Source: Candidatus Omnitrophota bacterium (GTDB lineage: Bacteria > Omnitrophota > Gorgyraeia > Zapsychrales > Fredricksoniimonadaceae). From it: DNA of 33,111 nucleotides. Both the position numbers and the translations under genes were made by a program. The stretch is from contig JADGCU010000011.1 in NCBI GenBank assembly GCA_015228785.1, positions 1 through 33,111 of the forward strand, in the 5' to 3' direction. Below the pieces are notes generated by a model. That model was not told where the DNA came from. It saw only the letters and a program-made list of their open reading frames with translations, and searched no databases. Below, piece by piece: positions 1 to 8,858 of the stretch. Positions within the stretch are counted from its first letter, which is position 1. Each line of letters opens with the position of its first letter.

Positions 1-1
1 C

Positions 2-850
2 ATCATTATTGATGACAGCTCCACAGATGGAACAGAAGATGTTCTCAAGGCCATCCCTCAGGACGATCGCCTCTCTATCATTCGAACGCACAAAAATTGC
101 GGACCCGCCTATGCACGCAATCGAGGCATTGAAAAAAGTAAAGGACAGTTCATCGCCCTCATTGATTCAGATTGTATAGCTCATCCCAACTGGCTCTCAG
201 AGATTATCCGCCCATTCCATGAAGACCTCACCATCATGATCACAGCCGGAAGAACACAGGATATGAAACCTTCAACTTACTGGGAACTTGTCAATATGGG
301 TGAGAATTTTATTGGAAAGGAATCTGGAATCATCCAGGAAGCTCCCGGATGCAACATGGCAATCCGCCGAGAATTTGCCTTACGCCACCCTTTCGATGAA
401 AGAATAACTGGCGGGGAAGATGCAGATTTGTGCATGTCTTGCCTCCAAGAAGGAAAAACTATCTTCTATAATAAGCAGGCTCACGTATCCCACATTCGCC
501 GATCAACACTTCGATCAACCCTCTTACAACAATTTGCCTATGGCTACAATAATGCATACGCCCGTTTTAAACATAAGAAATTCCCTTTCATCAGCTATGG
601 GGCGTGGATTATCCTAAGCGCAATATCCTTAGGGCTAACAGGATTTTCCTTACATAAATATTTTCTTTACCAGATCGCGATCATCTTATGTATGGTCTAT
701 GTTCTCCTCGTCCTTTATCTTGCCATCCGCCCAAGACAGAAAAATCCTGTAGAAATCTTCCTGACCTTCCCAGGACTTCTGCTGCGCTGCGTTGCCAACA
801 CCACAGGAAGTCTCACCTATCTATGCCAATGCGTCATAAAACGCCGCTAG
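2..850 (+). CDS. Glycosyltransferase family 2 with C-terminal TM segments, 5' truncated by window
   Basis: The listed ORF (236..850) extends in frame to the window edge: IIIDDSSTDGTEDVLKAI...NCGPAYARNRGIEKSKGQFIALIDSDC, with GT-A nucleotide-binding DDSSTDGT, a D-x-D-like DSD, and GGEDADLC. Confidence 0.9.
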   Translation: MIIDDSSTDGTEDVLKAIPQDDRLSIIRTHKNCGPAYARNRGIEKSKGQFIALIDSDCIAHPNWLSEIIRPFHEDLTIMITAGRTQDMKPSTYWELVNMGENFIGKESGIIQEAPGCNMAIRREFALRHPFDERITGGEDADLCMSCLQEGKTIFYNKQAHVSHIRRSTLRSTLLQQFAYGYNNAYARFKHKKFPFISYGAWIILSAISLGLTGFSLHKYFLYQIAIILCMVYVLLVLYLAIRPRQKNPVEIFLTFPGLLLRCVANTTGSLTYLCQCVIKRR

Positions 851-926
851 CGCAATTTACGTAAATACTCAAGATTTCTTATAACGAAGGGAATAAATTC
901 TCAGAAACTCACAAGGAGGGAAAAAA

Positions 927-1466
927 TTATTTATTAAGAGTCAAGACCAACTTCCTAGTACCATCTGCCAACACGACTGTATTCTCTTTGATTTCCTGGA
1001 CTGTCAACCCCATAACAACAGAACCTGCCCCAACAACCTGACCATTGATAATCGCATTAGGCTGACCACCCTTCCACAAAATCCCGCTCAAAATAAACTT
1101 CTTATTGTCAATATCTACCTTTCTTTCAACCAGAACTTTATCAGGCAACGTATTGATTACCTTACTATCAAATGGATTACGATCTCCCCAAGCTGCATCA
1201 AGAACCACTTCAGAAGAATCATTATCCTCTTCAATCAAACGAATCAACTCCGCGTTCCCCACAAAAGATTTTTCTACCAAAACTGCTGGTGCCACTTCCT
1301 TGATCGGTTTTGAATCGCTGACAACTGTCTTCTTTGGCAAAGGCGCTACGGCCTTGACATGTGATTTACGTTGGGCGCTGGGGCTTGTTTTCTGCGCAAG
1401 CGCCCATGAAGAAGTTGCCATCATTAATACAAGAACCGAACAAACAATTCGTTTATTTTTTTCCAT
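927..1466 (-). CDS. PilP/GspC-like periplasmic pilus assembly protein
   Basis: Last gene of the pilMNOP-like block. N-terminal signal/TM; C-terminal small beta domain 'FILSGILWKGGQPNAIINGQVVGAGSVVMGLTVQEIKENTVVL'. Start chosen at MEKNKRIV rather than the longer ORF start at 1490. Confidence 0.65.
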   Translation of the reverse strand: MEKNKRIVCSVLVLMMATSSWALAQKTSPSAQRKSHVKAVAPLPKKTVVSDSKPIKEVAPAVLVEKSFVGNAELIRLIEEDNDSSEVVLDAAWGDRNPFDSKVINTLPDKVLVERKVDIDNKKFILSGILWKGGQPNAIINGQVVGAGSVVMGLTVQEIKENTVVLADGTRKLVLTLNK

Positions 1467-1980
1467 AATTTCTCGCCACAAATAATACAAATGTTATTTT
1501 AGCTGTCACAAGATTCGCATTCGCCTTATCTGGCTCCAAATGAAGAGCCTCCACATCAATCAGCCCCTCAGGCATATTTCGAACACCAGTCAAGAAATTA
1601 CCTAAATTTTGTAAAGACGCTGAAACCCGCATATCGAAAAGAACCTTGCTAAAGAAAACCCCCTCATCCTTGGCTGTAAACGGCGGTCGTAAAGTCTTTA
1701 AAGACGCCTTATTTTTGGCCGCTACCTTTTTAAGGGCTTCCAAAACAGATGCTATCTTACTTTGATCAATCAAACTGATCCCTATCTTTGAAATCTTCTT
1801 GGTCGCTAGAAGGTCACGAGCCATCTTAGCTTCTTGAACATAAGCCGCTTCCTGCTTACTCGTTGCTGCGATCACTTTGAAAAAAGACTGACACAAAATG
1901 AAAGTGCCCAAAGTTAAAAGGATGGCAACACCCGCTACTCCCACAGGAATCAAAGGTTTTAGATTTACCTTAATATTCAT
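1453..1980 (-). CDS. PilO/GspM-like inner-membrane assembly protein
   Basis: One N-terminal TM, coiled coil, then a ferredoxin-like region; 4-bp overlap with the PilM-PilN gene. Confidence 0.65.
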   Translation of the reverse strand: MNIKVNLKPLIPVGVAGVAILLTLGTFILCQSFFKVIAATSKQEAAYVQEAKMARDLLATKKISKIGISLIDQSKIASVLEALKKVAAKNKASLKTLRPPFTAKDEGVFFSKVLFDMRVSASLQNLGNFLTGVRNMPEGLIDVEALHLEPDKANANLVTAKITFVLFVARNYGKK

Positions 1981-3704
1981 TGCCTCCCTCCTCCAGAGCC
2001 GAGACGGCCTTGAATTTGAAAAAGCTCGGTAGCCTTTCCCGGAACGGTTTTTTGTCCTGGCAAAACTCTCGCATCAGGCATAATTCCTTTCCCAAAATCT
2101 TCAGCCAACTGCTCCGCTACCTCTCTGACCCCCTTATCTGCCCCCACAACAAAACCAGCCATGTCCACTTTGCCACCTTTAAAGTCCAACTTTGTCAAAT
2201 AAACATAAGAGGGCAAATAACTCAACTGCTTAATAAAACCACCTAAATCCGGACGATTACGAATCATTTTTCTCAAAAGAAGTCCGTTCTTTAGCTCGAG
2301 AAGTTTAGGTTCCAAAGATTGACATTCTTTCATAGCAACCTGAACGCGCGCTTTTGCCCAATTCGTCCTGGCCATCGTGATAAAATAAAAAGCACTTAGG
2401 ACCGCAAAGAACGCAATGGCTCCTCCCACCAATAGAAGGCGCTCAAAAGAACGCTTCTTCCGTTCTTTCAAAGGCGCAGGGACAAGATTGATGCCCTTAA
2501 TATCACCCAAAGAGGCACCGATCGCCTCAACAAGACGCTGCGCCTCATCTCGATTGGGCAATACACCATCATAAAGAAGCTCCACATCCTGAACAGGATT
2601 GCCTAAAGCTACCGGAAGCCCCAATTCCGCATTCAAAAACTCAGGAAGCCCTTTTAAGCGCGAACCACCGCCAAAGATAATAATCCGGTCGACTCGTCCT
2701 GAGCGCATCTTTTCCTGATAATAATCAAAAGACCGGCTGATCTCGGATGCCAATTGTTCAAGTTTCGGACGAAGCAGGGATAAAACCTGACCAGATGTGA
2801 TCTTGCCTTGTATAAGAAAATTCTCTCCGGGCGCCGGGATCCCATATTCTTTCTTAATCTCCTCAGCCATTTCTATCGTGAGTTCAAGCTTGCCGGCACT
2901 GGTGGATAAAGCCGTTGTCAAACTACGCGTAAAATCATACCCTGTGACAGGGATTTTGCGCGAATACTCCAATTGGGAATTGCGATAAACATTAAGTTCC
3001 GTTGCGATGGTCCCCATCTCAATAACTGCCATGGTCTCATCCATGCGCAACTTAGATTTCATCATAATATTTTCAAGAGCGACCGATAAAGGAACAACAG
3101 CATCCACATTGATTCCCACGGGATTAGAAATCACCCGATCAAACCCGGCCAAAGGCTTGGCCTGTTGGACAATAAAATTCGCTAAAAGATCATCAACCGC
3201 CGTCTTCGGCGCCGCGGCCACCAAAACATTGACCTTCTGAACACCCTTATCCGCAACACGGCCAATAACCTTAAAATCCACAACCGGCCTATCCAGAACA
3301 AAATGAGGAGAACTGCTGACTTCGAGCTTGATCGCTTCCGCCAGCTCTTCCAACGGCATCACCGGCATCACAATAGTCTCAATAACTGTCTGACTACTGG
3401 GCAAAACACAAATGATATCCGCCAGCCGCGTATTAAATTTAGATAACGCCCGTTTTAACGCCTCAAGTGCGGCCGTATCCCGTTCCCGTTCATTAACCAA
3501 CGCAATATCTTCAACCGCCACCTTGATCAAAGTCGGTTTTCCATGATGAAGAGCAGTCTGCGCCACATTGACAGAACTGACGCCAATATCAATCCCAATA
3601 ACCGTCTTTCCCTCCTCGAGGGTCCTTTGAAGATCGAGAATCTCTGTAGAAAGGAAAGTTTTATCTTTTGGAGGCATCACGTTGTTTTTTTCAACCATAA
3701 ACAC
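1977..3704 (-). CDS. PilM-PilN fusion protein (actin-like ATPase plus PilN-like TM/periplasmic domain)
   Basis: N-terminal 'TVIGIDIGVSSVNVAQ' and 'IIIFGGGSRLKGLPEFLNAELGLPV' are typical of PilM. From about aa 405 'INLVPAPLKERKKRSFERLLLVGGAIAFFAVLSAFYF...' resembles a PilN N-terminus plus TM plus periplasmic domain. Confidence 0.85.
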   Translation of the reverse strand: MFMVEKNNVMPPKDKTFLSTEILDLQRTLEEGKTVIGIDIGVSSVNVAQTALHHGKPTLIKVAVEDIALVNERERDTAALEALKRALSKFNTRLADIICVLPSSQTVIETIVMPVMPLEELAEAIKLEVSSSPHFVLDRPVVDFKVIGRVADKGVQKVNVLVAAAPKTAVDDLLANFIVQQAKPLAGFDRVISNPVGINVDAVVPLSVALENIMMKSKLRMDETMAVIEMGTIATELNVYRNSQLEYSRKIPVTGYDFTRSLTTALSTSAGKLELTIEMAEEIKKEYGIPAPGENFLIQGKITSGQVLSLLRPKLEQLASEISRSFDYYQEKMRSGRVDRIIIFGGGSRLKGLPEFLNAELGLPVALGNPVQDVELLYDGVLPNRDEAQRLVEAIGASLGDIKGINLVPAPLKERKKRSFERLLLVGGAIAFFAVLSAFYFITMARTNWAKARVQVAMKECQSLEPKLLELKNGLLLRKMIRNRPDLGGFIKQLSYLPSYVYLTKLDFKGGKVDMAGFVVGADKGVREVAEQLAEDFGKGIMPDARVLPGQKTVPGKATELFQIQGRLGSGGGRQ

Positions 3705-3729
3705 CGTTTCCTAAATTGCGTTGATTTGT

Positions 3730-3738
3730 ATTATAGCA
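3730..3738 (-). promoter_or_regulatory. Extended -10 promoter element (TGCTATAAT) upstream of the pilM-pilN fusion gene
   Basis: Minus strand reads ...CATGCTATAATACAAAT..., 26 nt or more upstream of the 3704 start; no strong -35. Confidence 0.45.
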
Positions 3739-3770
3739 TGCTTTGGTAAACAAAAAAAAACCTCTTCTTA

Positions 3771-6761
3771 TTATTCTTGCCATGACCCATTAACAAACGT
3801 TGCCTGTGTTGCAGATGATGACGCACCACCTTCCTCATAAAGACGAAGCACCTCATCCGCCGAGAGAACACGATTATAAAGGCGCACTTCATCAACGTCC
3901 CCGATCCATTTATGATGATAAGAACCGTACTCACCTCCACCGATTGTCACCGAAGAAGAATTGCTCGGCAACGGACCCGCAAAGGTGGCAGAAGCAACTA
4001 ACGCCCCGTCATAATACAAACGCTGTTGGCCATTCTGATAAGTCGCCGCAACATGATGCCAAGAACCATCTCTCAAATTAAGACTTGTATTATCAATATC
4101 AACATTACCAGTACCCGCATTCCAAACAATAAAAACAGGACTATTACTGTGGCCGCCTTCCACCCCACTACCTATGTATAATTCAAAAGGGTTGCTATTG
4201 GGCCACTCGGCCTTTGAGAACCACATCCTGTAAACATCCTGTTGTCCTGGATCAGACGTCTTTACCCAAGTCGCAATAGTGTAAACGCTGGAAGAAAGAT
4301 CGATATTGCCAACGTCGATATAATTAGTTCCATCAAAACGAACCGCTCCCGTACCCACCTTGCCTGCGATCCGGGTTGGGCTACCTACCAGCGTACCTGC
4401 ATGGCCATTACCGCTTGAATCTGCGGTGATCGTTCCTGATCCTTCGTCAAATTTCCACCAGCCGACGAGCGCCGCATCATCATACAACGAACGCGCATGA
4501 GCGGCTGTTAGCGCCGTATTATAAATGCGCATCGTATCAAGCCGTCCGCTCACAACTTGGGAGCTGCAAGTCGAGGTTTGCGCCCCAAGAACCTTAACAA
4601 GTCCCGCATCGCTAATGGTCGCAGACTGAGTCCTTGTGTTATTAAGGGCCCCGTTAATATACAATTTATAATCTGATCCGCTAAAAACTCCCATCACATG
4701 TGACCATTGATTCAACGGGATCGCTGAGGCTGAATTCACATACTGCCCCCCTGCCCCAAAACGGATATATCCAGCTCCCGTATCAGCAGCCGTCAAGGTC
4801 TGAAGCCACCAGCCATTATTTGAATTATGTGTATACGCCAAGGAATTATACGCAGCAAAACTTGTTGGATATACCCAGCTACTAATCGTCACCTTGTTCG
4901 CAGAGGCGCAGGAAAGGATTGAACTCACAGTTCCACACTGATTACTCCCATTAAGACTGATCGCCCCCCTCTGAACACCATTTGTCCACGAAGGAGAATT
5001 CACCAGTGTCGCTGTATACGCATTTGCGCTGTTATCCACAACAGAGGTTCCTGCCCCCTCGTTAAAATACCACAATCCCCTCAAACCCGCCGGATGACCC
5101 TCCCTGTACATCCGGAGGATCTCATTACCACTCAAAGCACTATTGTAAATACGCACATCATCAATATAACCGTTAAAACCCCAAGCACCACTCTCGTAGG
5201 CACCTATATTCACATGGGCTCCACTAGTTGATGGAAGAGCAACTGTACCTGTGGTCTTTACAAGACCATTATGATAAATCTGCCCGGTTGTTGAACTAAT
5301 CGTTCCGCAAACAAAATTCCAAGCATTAAGGTTCAAGAGCGACCCCGAACTCATCTGCGTCCAACTATTCCCACGCAATGATATTGCCAACCCCTCTTGG
5401 TATATTTCAAACGCAACAGGAGAAACTTCCCCTGTTCCATGAATAACAATTTCTTTAACTTCATTTAATTTGGGATAAACCCAAGCACATACAGATATAT
5501 TTTGAGAAAGGGCCACGTCCCCAGTTGTAACAACTCCATAGTTTCCGCAACTGCTCCCGCAACCTGGGGTCCCATTAAAACTCAATGCCCCGTTTATCTG
5601 CCCATTCGTCCACGTCGGGCTATTGACAAGCGTGCCGTTATTTCCATATAAACTACCATCAACCGCTAGCGAGCCAGAACCGTCATCCAGTTTCCACCAC
5701 CCCACAATCCCAAGCCCCTTTTCATAAAGATCTTTGACTTCATAAGCCGAAAGCGCCCGTGTATAAATACGCGCCTCATCCAAACTACCGCTAAAACCCC
5801 AGGAACCGTCATATCTGGCCCCTACACTCCAAGGGAGCGAGGTGGCGGTCAACCCCCAGGCAGAGCCAGTCTCTATCGCTGCCAAGGAACCATCAATATA
5901 AAGTTTATAATCGTAGGTCGCGCCATTCTTCTCCATGACCCCCACGATATGATGCCACTTGTTGTCCTGGACACCTCTGGAGGCATCACAAGCCATATAA
6001 TGATTAGAAAGACTATGGTCATAATGCCCAAAACATACGCCATTATAAGTATAATTTGTATTTATGGATATCCCATCCTGGGTGTCCCAAACTCCTCGAG
6101 CTAATATATCCGCCCATACATAAGGCGGGCCCTTCTTGATCCAGATCGATAGCGTAATATTGTCATAACTATCCTGAAGGATATTGCCGAGGGTGATATA
6201 TTTTCCTGGAGTAAATCTAAGGGCATTATCGATCCGTCCCGCAACAACAGCAGGATTCCCCACCACCGTTGCTGTATAATTATTACCGCTCACGTCAGGG
6301 GTCGTGCCGCCGGACTTGGAGTCCAGACTTAACTGAAGCTGCGGCGCACTTGTAAAAGAATCTAAAGTGATCTGTTTCGAAACAGTTCTCGTCGTGCCCT
6401 TATACGTTCCGACGCACGTGATCGTGATCGTGTCCCCTGATGAGGCAACAGTCATCGTATAGGTCCCGAGAGAAAGATCGTTGTCGTCCAAATTTTGGGT
6501 TGTGCCTGTAGTGCGCCAGATAGCGCCAGGAGAGTTGTCAGGTGCGGTATGAAGCAAATACCATATCGCTTTATTCATTCCAGCCTCAGCCAGATAAAAA
6601 GCTCTTTTAGAATTTACCTGCCCGGCTGTAATCCGTTGAGAATTGATCACTGACGACAAAAATGTTGACGCAAAGACGCCCAGCACGGTCATGAACATCA
6701 ATGTCAAAAGCATTAAACTGCCGCGGGGACTCAAAAGCGCTGGCTTTCGTAACATGGTCAT
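3771..6761 (-). CDS. PilX/GspK-like minor pilin with four C-terminal LamG/concanavalin A-like repeats
   Basis: N-terminal 'SPRGSLMLLTLMFMTVLGVFASTFLSSVINSQRITAGQVNSKRAFYLAEAGMNKAIWYLL' is PilX_N/GspK-like. Four repeats follow the LamG pattern 'GWWKFDEGSGT..DSSGNGHAGTLVGSPT......WHHVAATY...LYYDG......GDVDEVRLYNRVLSADEVLRLYEEG'. Confidence 0.85.
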   Translation of the reverse strand: MTMLRKPALLSPRGSLMLLTLMFMTVLGVFASTFLSSVINSQRITAGQVNSKRAFYLAEAGMNKAIWYLLHTAPDNSPGAIWRTTGTTQNLDDNDLSLGTYTMTVASSGDTITITCVGTYKGTTRTVSKQITLDSFTSAPQLQLSLDSKSGGTTPDVSGNNYTATVVGNPAVVAGRIDNALRFTPGKYITLGNILQDSYDNITLSIWIKKGPPYVWADILARGVWDTQDGISINTNYTYNGVCFGHYDHSLSNHYMACDASRGVQDNKWHHIVGVMEKNGATYDYKLYIDGSLAAIETGSAWGLTATSLPWSVGARYDGSWGFSGSLDEARIYTRALSAYEVKDLYEKGLGIVGWWKLDDGSGSLAVDGSLYGNNGTLVNSPTWTNGQINGALSFNGTPGCGSSCGNYGVVTTGDVALSQNISVCAWVYPKLNEVKEIVIHGTGEVSPVAFEIYQEGLAISLRGNSWTQMSSGSLLNLNAWNFVCGTISSTTGQIYHNGLVKTTGTVALPSTSGAHVNIGAYESGAWGFNGYIDDVRIYNSALSGNEILRMYREGHPAGLRGLWYFNEGAGTSVVDNSANAYTATLVNSPSWTNGVQRGAISLNGSNQCGTVSSILSCASANKVTISSWVYPTSFAAYNSLAYTHNSNNGWWLQTLTAADTGAGYIRFGAGGQYVNSASAIPLNQWSHVMGVFSGSDYKLYINGALNNTRTQSATISDAGLVKVLGAQTSTCSSQVVSGRLDTMRIYNTALTAAHARSLYDDAALVGWWKFDEGSGTITADSSGNGHAGTLVGSPTRIAGKVGTGAVRFDGTNYIDVGNIDLSSSVYTIATWVKTSDPGQQDVYRMWFSKAEWPNSNPFELYIGSGVEGGHSNSPVFIVWNAGTGNVDIDNTSLNLRDGSWHHVAATYQNGQQRLYYDGALVASATFAGPLPSNSSSVTIGGGEYGSYHHKWIGDVDEVRLYNRVLSADEVLRLYEEGGASSSATQATFVNGSWQE

Positions 6762-6778
6762 TTAGAAAGACCTTATGA

Positions 6779-7273
6779 CTAATTCCTGGGCCTGATTTTT
6801 GTACGCACATGAACAATGGTACTGTTTTTAGTCGCCGTCATGTCTACGGTCACAAGATTATTGGCATAAGCAAAGACAGACCGCTGAATCCCTGTGGCCC
6901 ATACAGTTCCCATCCCGTAAACATACGTATCATTCACAACGGTCTTAATTAAATCATACGATATATTGTCATTATTATAAGCCTGACCAGGATCGTCAGC
7001 GCTGTACAAATACCAACGATAACCGAGTCCGTCTTTATTAAAATAGAGACTATTATCTACATTCTCTAAACTAATATTGGTAGCGTTAGAAAGATCCTGG
7101 GTGATCATATCCACGGACAGGGCCAATGAGGTTCTTAACCCTGTACGGTCCTCCCCCGCATTCCAAATCTTTATAGACGTGAGATAAACAGAGACAACTG
7201 ATGCTGTCAAGACAGTCGTCAATACAATAACCAGGATCAACTCCAAAAGAGAAAACCCGCGCCTTTTCATCAT
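6779..7273 (-). CDS. Pseudopilin/minor pilin, GspJ/PilW-like
   Basis: Prepilin motif 'MMKRRG/FSLLELILVIVLTTVLTASVV', followed by a GspJ-like body 'SVDMITQDLSNATNI'. Confidence 0.8.
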   Translation of the reverse strand: MMKRRGFSLLELILVIVLTTVLTASVVSVYLTSIKIWNAGEDRTGLRTSLALSVDMITQDLSNATNISLENVDNSLYFNKDGLGYRWYLYSADDPGQAYNNDNISYDLIKTVVNDTYVYGMGTVWATGIQRSVFAYANNLVTVDMTATKNSTIVHVRTKIRPRN

Positions 7274-7671
7274 GAGCTTGGTGTCATATCCACAAGATAC
7301 GTCTGAAGGGTCACCGTGTACTCATCATCAAGATCTGTCCAATAGACGTTGACCGTCACAAGCGTAAGACCCTCGTTATCTACTTGGGGAGTAATCACAA
7401 CTTCCCGCTGATACTCAGGAAAGTCTGCATCTATAGGCCCCTTTTCGCTGGCCTCTGCCTCAAGAAGAGGAAAAGAAGTGTTAATTAACTCTTCCATCCT
7501 TTCCTGGGCAAGCAGGGAAGCAATAGCTCTGTTTTCAGAACTAGCATCTACTGATGTTCCACTAGCCAGGGCTTTGACCACCGAAATGACACCTACAACC
7601 AAAAGGATCGTTGTGATCAAAATCTCCAACAACGAAACCCCTTGCCTGCGTAGAGTTCGCCTGCTTTTCAT
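7270..7671 (-). CDS. Pseudopilin/minor pilin, GspI/PilV-like
   Basis: Prepilin motif 'RRQG/VSLLEILITTILLVVGVISVVKALASG'; 4-bp overlap with the downstream GspJ-like gene. Confidence 0.8.
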   Translation of the reverse strand: MKSRRTLRRQGVSLLEILITTILLVVGVISVVKALASGTSVDASSENRAIASLLAQERMEELINTSFPLLEAEASEKGPIDADFPEYQREVVITPQVDNEGLTLVTVNVYWTDLDDEYTVTLQTYLVDMTPSS

Positions 7672-7698
7672 GACAAAAATTTATCGTCTAAGAGATTA

Positions 7699-8052
7699 TC
7701 AATTATAAGGATGATTCTTGTTCGTTTGCCCCTGAGCATTTGGAATGTTTCCCTTAAACATACAACCATAATCACAGCCCTCAAGGATATTAGTCTGCTG
7801 ATTAATAGTACAAGACGTTCCTTCATCAAGACAAAGCCAAAATGTATATCTTGTTGATCCGGATTCATCAACATAATTAAACATGTTGTACCTTTGGGAA
7901 CTAACGCCTGTGGGCGAAAGGACTGTTCCCGTTTCTGCCCCTACGAAATATTCCTTAAGATCATCTATCCCGCTCCATACCGGATCTACGCATACAACAT
8001 TAAACAGTAAGAAAATCAAGCATAGAAAAGAAACCATATGGAGCTTTTTCAT
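7699..8052 (-). CDS. Small secreted Cys-containing protein; candidate C-terminal half of a split pilin (PilA-C-like)
   Basis: Start at MKKLHMV preceded by GTGAGGAATTT (SD). Signal-peptide-like 'MKKLHMVSFLCLIFLLFNVVCVDPVWS'; mature region has four Cys and 'GSTRYTFWLCLDEG', resembling 'GSTYYVVYGLLDSE' in the neighbouring full-length pilins. Confidence 0.6.
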   Translation of the reverse strand: MKKLHMVSFLCLIFLLFNVVCVDPVWSGIDDLKEYFVGAETGTVLSPTGVSSQRYNMFNYVDESGSTRYTFWLCLDEGTSCTINQQTNILEGCDYGCMFKGNIPNAQGQTNKNHPYN

Positions 8053-8092
8053 AAATTCCTCACTTTGCATTGACTCTCAACTGCCTGTTATA

Positions 8093-8290
8093 TCACTCCG
8101 GTAACTGTCCATGATGATTGGCCATATACGCCTTTGCAGCAGCATCAAACGATGCCAACTCTGCCTGGATCGCGGCAATACTCGCCTCTTCCTGCATCCC
8201 CTTGAACCTAGGTATGGAGATACCGATCAACACCGCAATAATTGAAATTACGACCATAATTTCAAGTATAGTGAAGGCATTTTTACCCAC
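8093..8290 (-). CDS. Short pilin consisting of the N-terminal helix only (PilA-N-like), GTG start
   Basis: 'MGKNA/FTILEIMVVISIIAVLIGISIPRFKGMQEEASIAAIQAELASFDAAAKAYMANHHGQLPE*' aligns with the first half of the two neighbouring pilins. SD AAGGAGAAAGT directly upstream. Confidence 0.85.
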   Translation of the reverse strand: MGKNAFTILEIMVVISIIAVLIGISIPRFKGMQEEASIAAIQAELASFDAAAKAYMANHHGQLPE

Positions 8291-8307
8291 ACTTTCTCCT
8301 TAAGAAA

Positions 8308-8316
8308 AGTATAGCA
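8308..8316 (-). promoter_or_regulatory. Extended -10 promoter element (TGCTATACT) upstream of the short pilin
   Basis: Minus strand reads GAACTATATGCTATACTTTTCTTAAGGAGAAAGT(GTG). Confidence 0.45.
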
Positions 8317-8341
8317 TATAGTTCACAAAATAAACACTTGT

Positions 8342-8851
8342 GGAACCAGTAACCTGCCCTTAGTCGCAGTTAAACCCATTCGTCACACAAAGAGAATCCG
8401 TAGCTGCTGATTCTGTTACTTCGCCATCCGCATCACTTATCGATACTGTTGCCTCAGAATCCAGCAATCCGTAAACAACATAATAAGTTGAACCATCAGT
8501 AGAACGCGCGATTTCATAATCTAAAGTAGGAAGATACGCATTCTTCAACCCCGATTCAATGATTCGTGGTCTGGCCCCTTCTAATGTTGTCACTGAATCA
8601 GGATACACTCCCATCGAGTTCTTGTAAGACTCTACTGCTGCCTGAATCGTCCTTAACTCTGCTCTCATCTTCAGAATATTCGCTTCATCCTGCATGCCCT
8701 TGAAACGAACTAAACCGAAGCCGACCAAGATCGTAACAATTGAAATAACAACTAAAATTTCAAGTATAGTGAATGCTTTTTTATTCACACTATCTCCTTC
8801 GAATAAAATATTACCTTAGGATCACCAAAAACCCCAAGGAACCAATAACCT
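8342..8851. repeat. Tandem pilin gene duplication, unit about 0.5 kb (second unit continues to 9284)
   Basis: Near-identical DNA in both genes ('ccatcagtagaacgcgcgatttcataatctaaagtaggaagatacgcattctt' around 8484-8537 and 8985-9038), and conserved 3' flanks 'ggaaccagtaacct' 8342-8355 versus 'ggaaccaataacct' 8838-8851. Confidence 0.75.
8360..8788 (-). CDS. Type IV pilin paralog (GTG start; Ala at -1, Val at position 22)
   Basis: 'MNKKA/FTILEILVVISIVTILVGFGLVRFKGMQDEANILKMRAELRTIQAAVESYKNS...' with a C-terminal pair of Cys. Confidence 0.9.
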   Translation of the reverse strand: MNKKAFTILEILVVISIVTILVGFGLVRFKGMQDEANILKMRAELRTIQAAVESYKNSMGVYPDSVTTLEGARPRIIESGLKNAYLPTLDYEIARSTDGSTYYVVYGLLDSEATVSISDADGEVTESAATDSLCVTNGFNCD

Positions 8852-8858
8852 AACCTTA

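Noticed and set aside
855-866. 12-bp palindrome ATTTACGTAAAT between convergent glycosyltransferase and pilP-like genes
   Set aside because: Short AT-rich palindrome with no T tract or promoter context; plausible by chance.
3754-3762. Poly-T (minus strand) after the LamG minor pilin gene as a terminator
   Set aside because: No GC-rich hairpin precedes the T run; insufficient for a Rho-independent terminator call.
8093-8290. Short pilin as a frameshifted or nonsense pseudogene
   Set aside because: Other frames after the stop do not continue the pilin sequence; the stop falls at the natural helix/globular boundary; SD, promoter-like element and helix features are intact, and a separate signal-peptide gene follows. 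Still the main alternative to the split-pilin reading.
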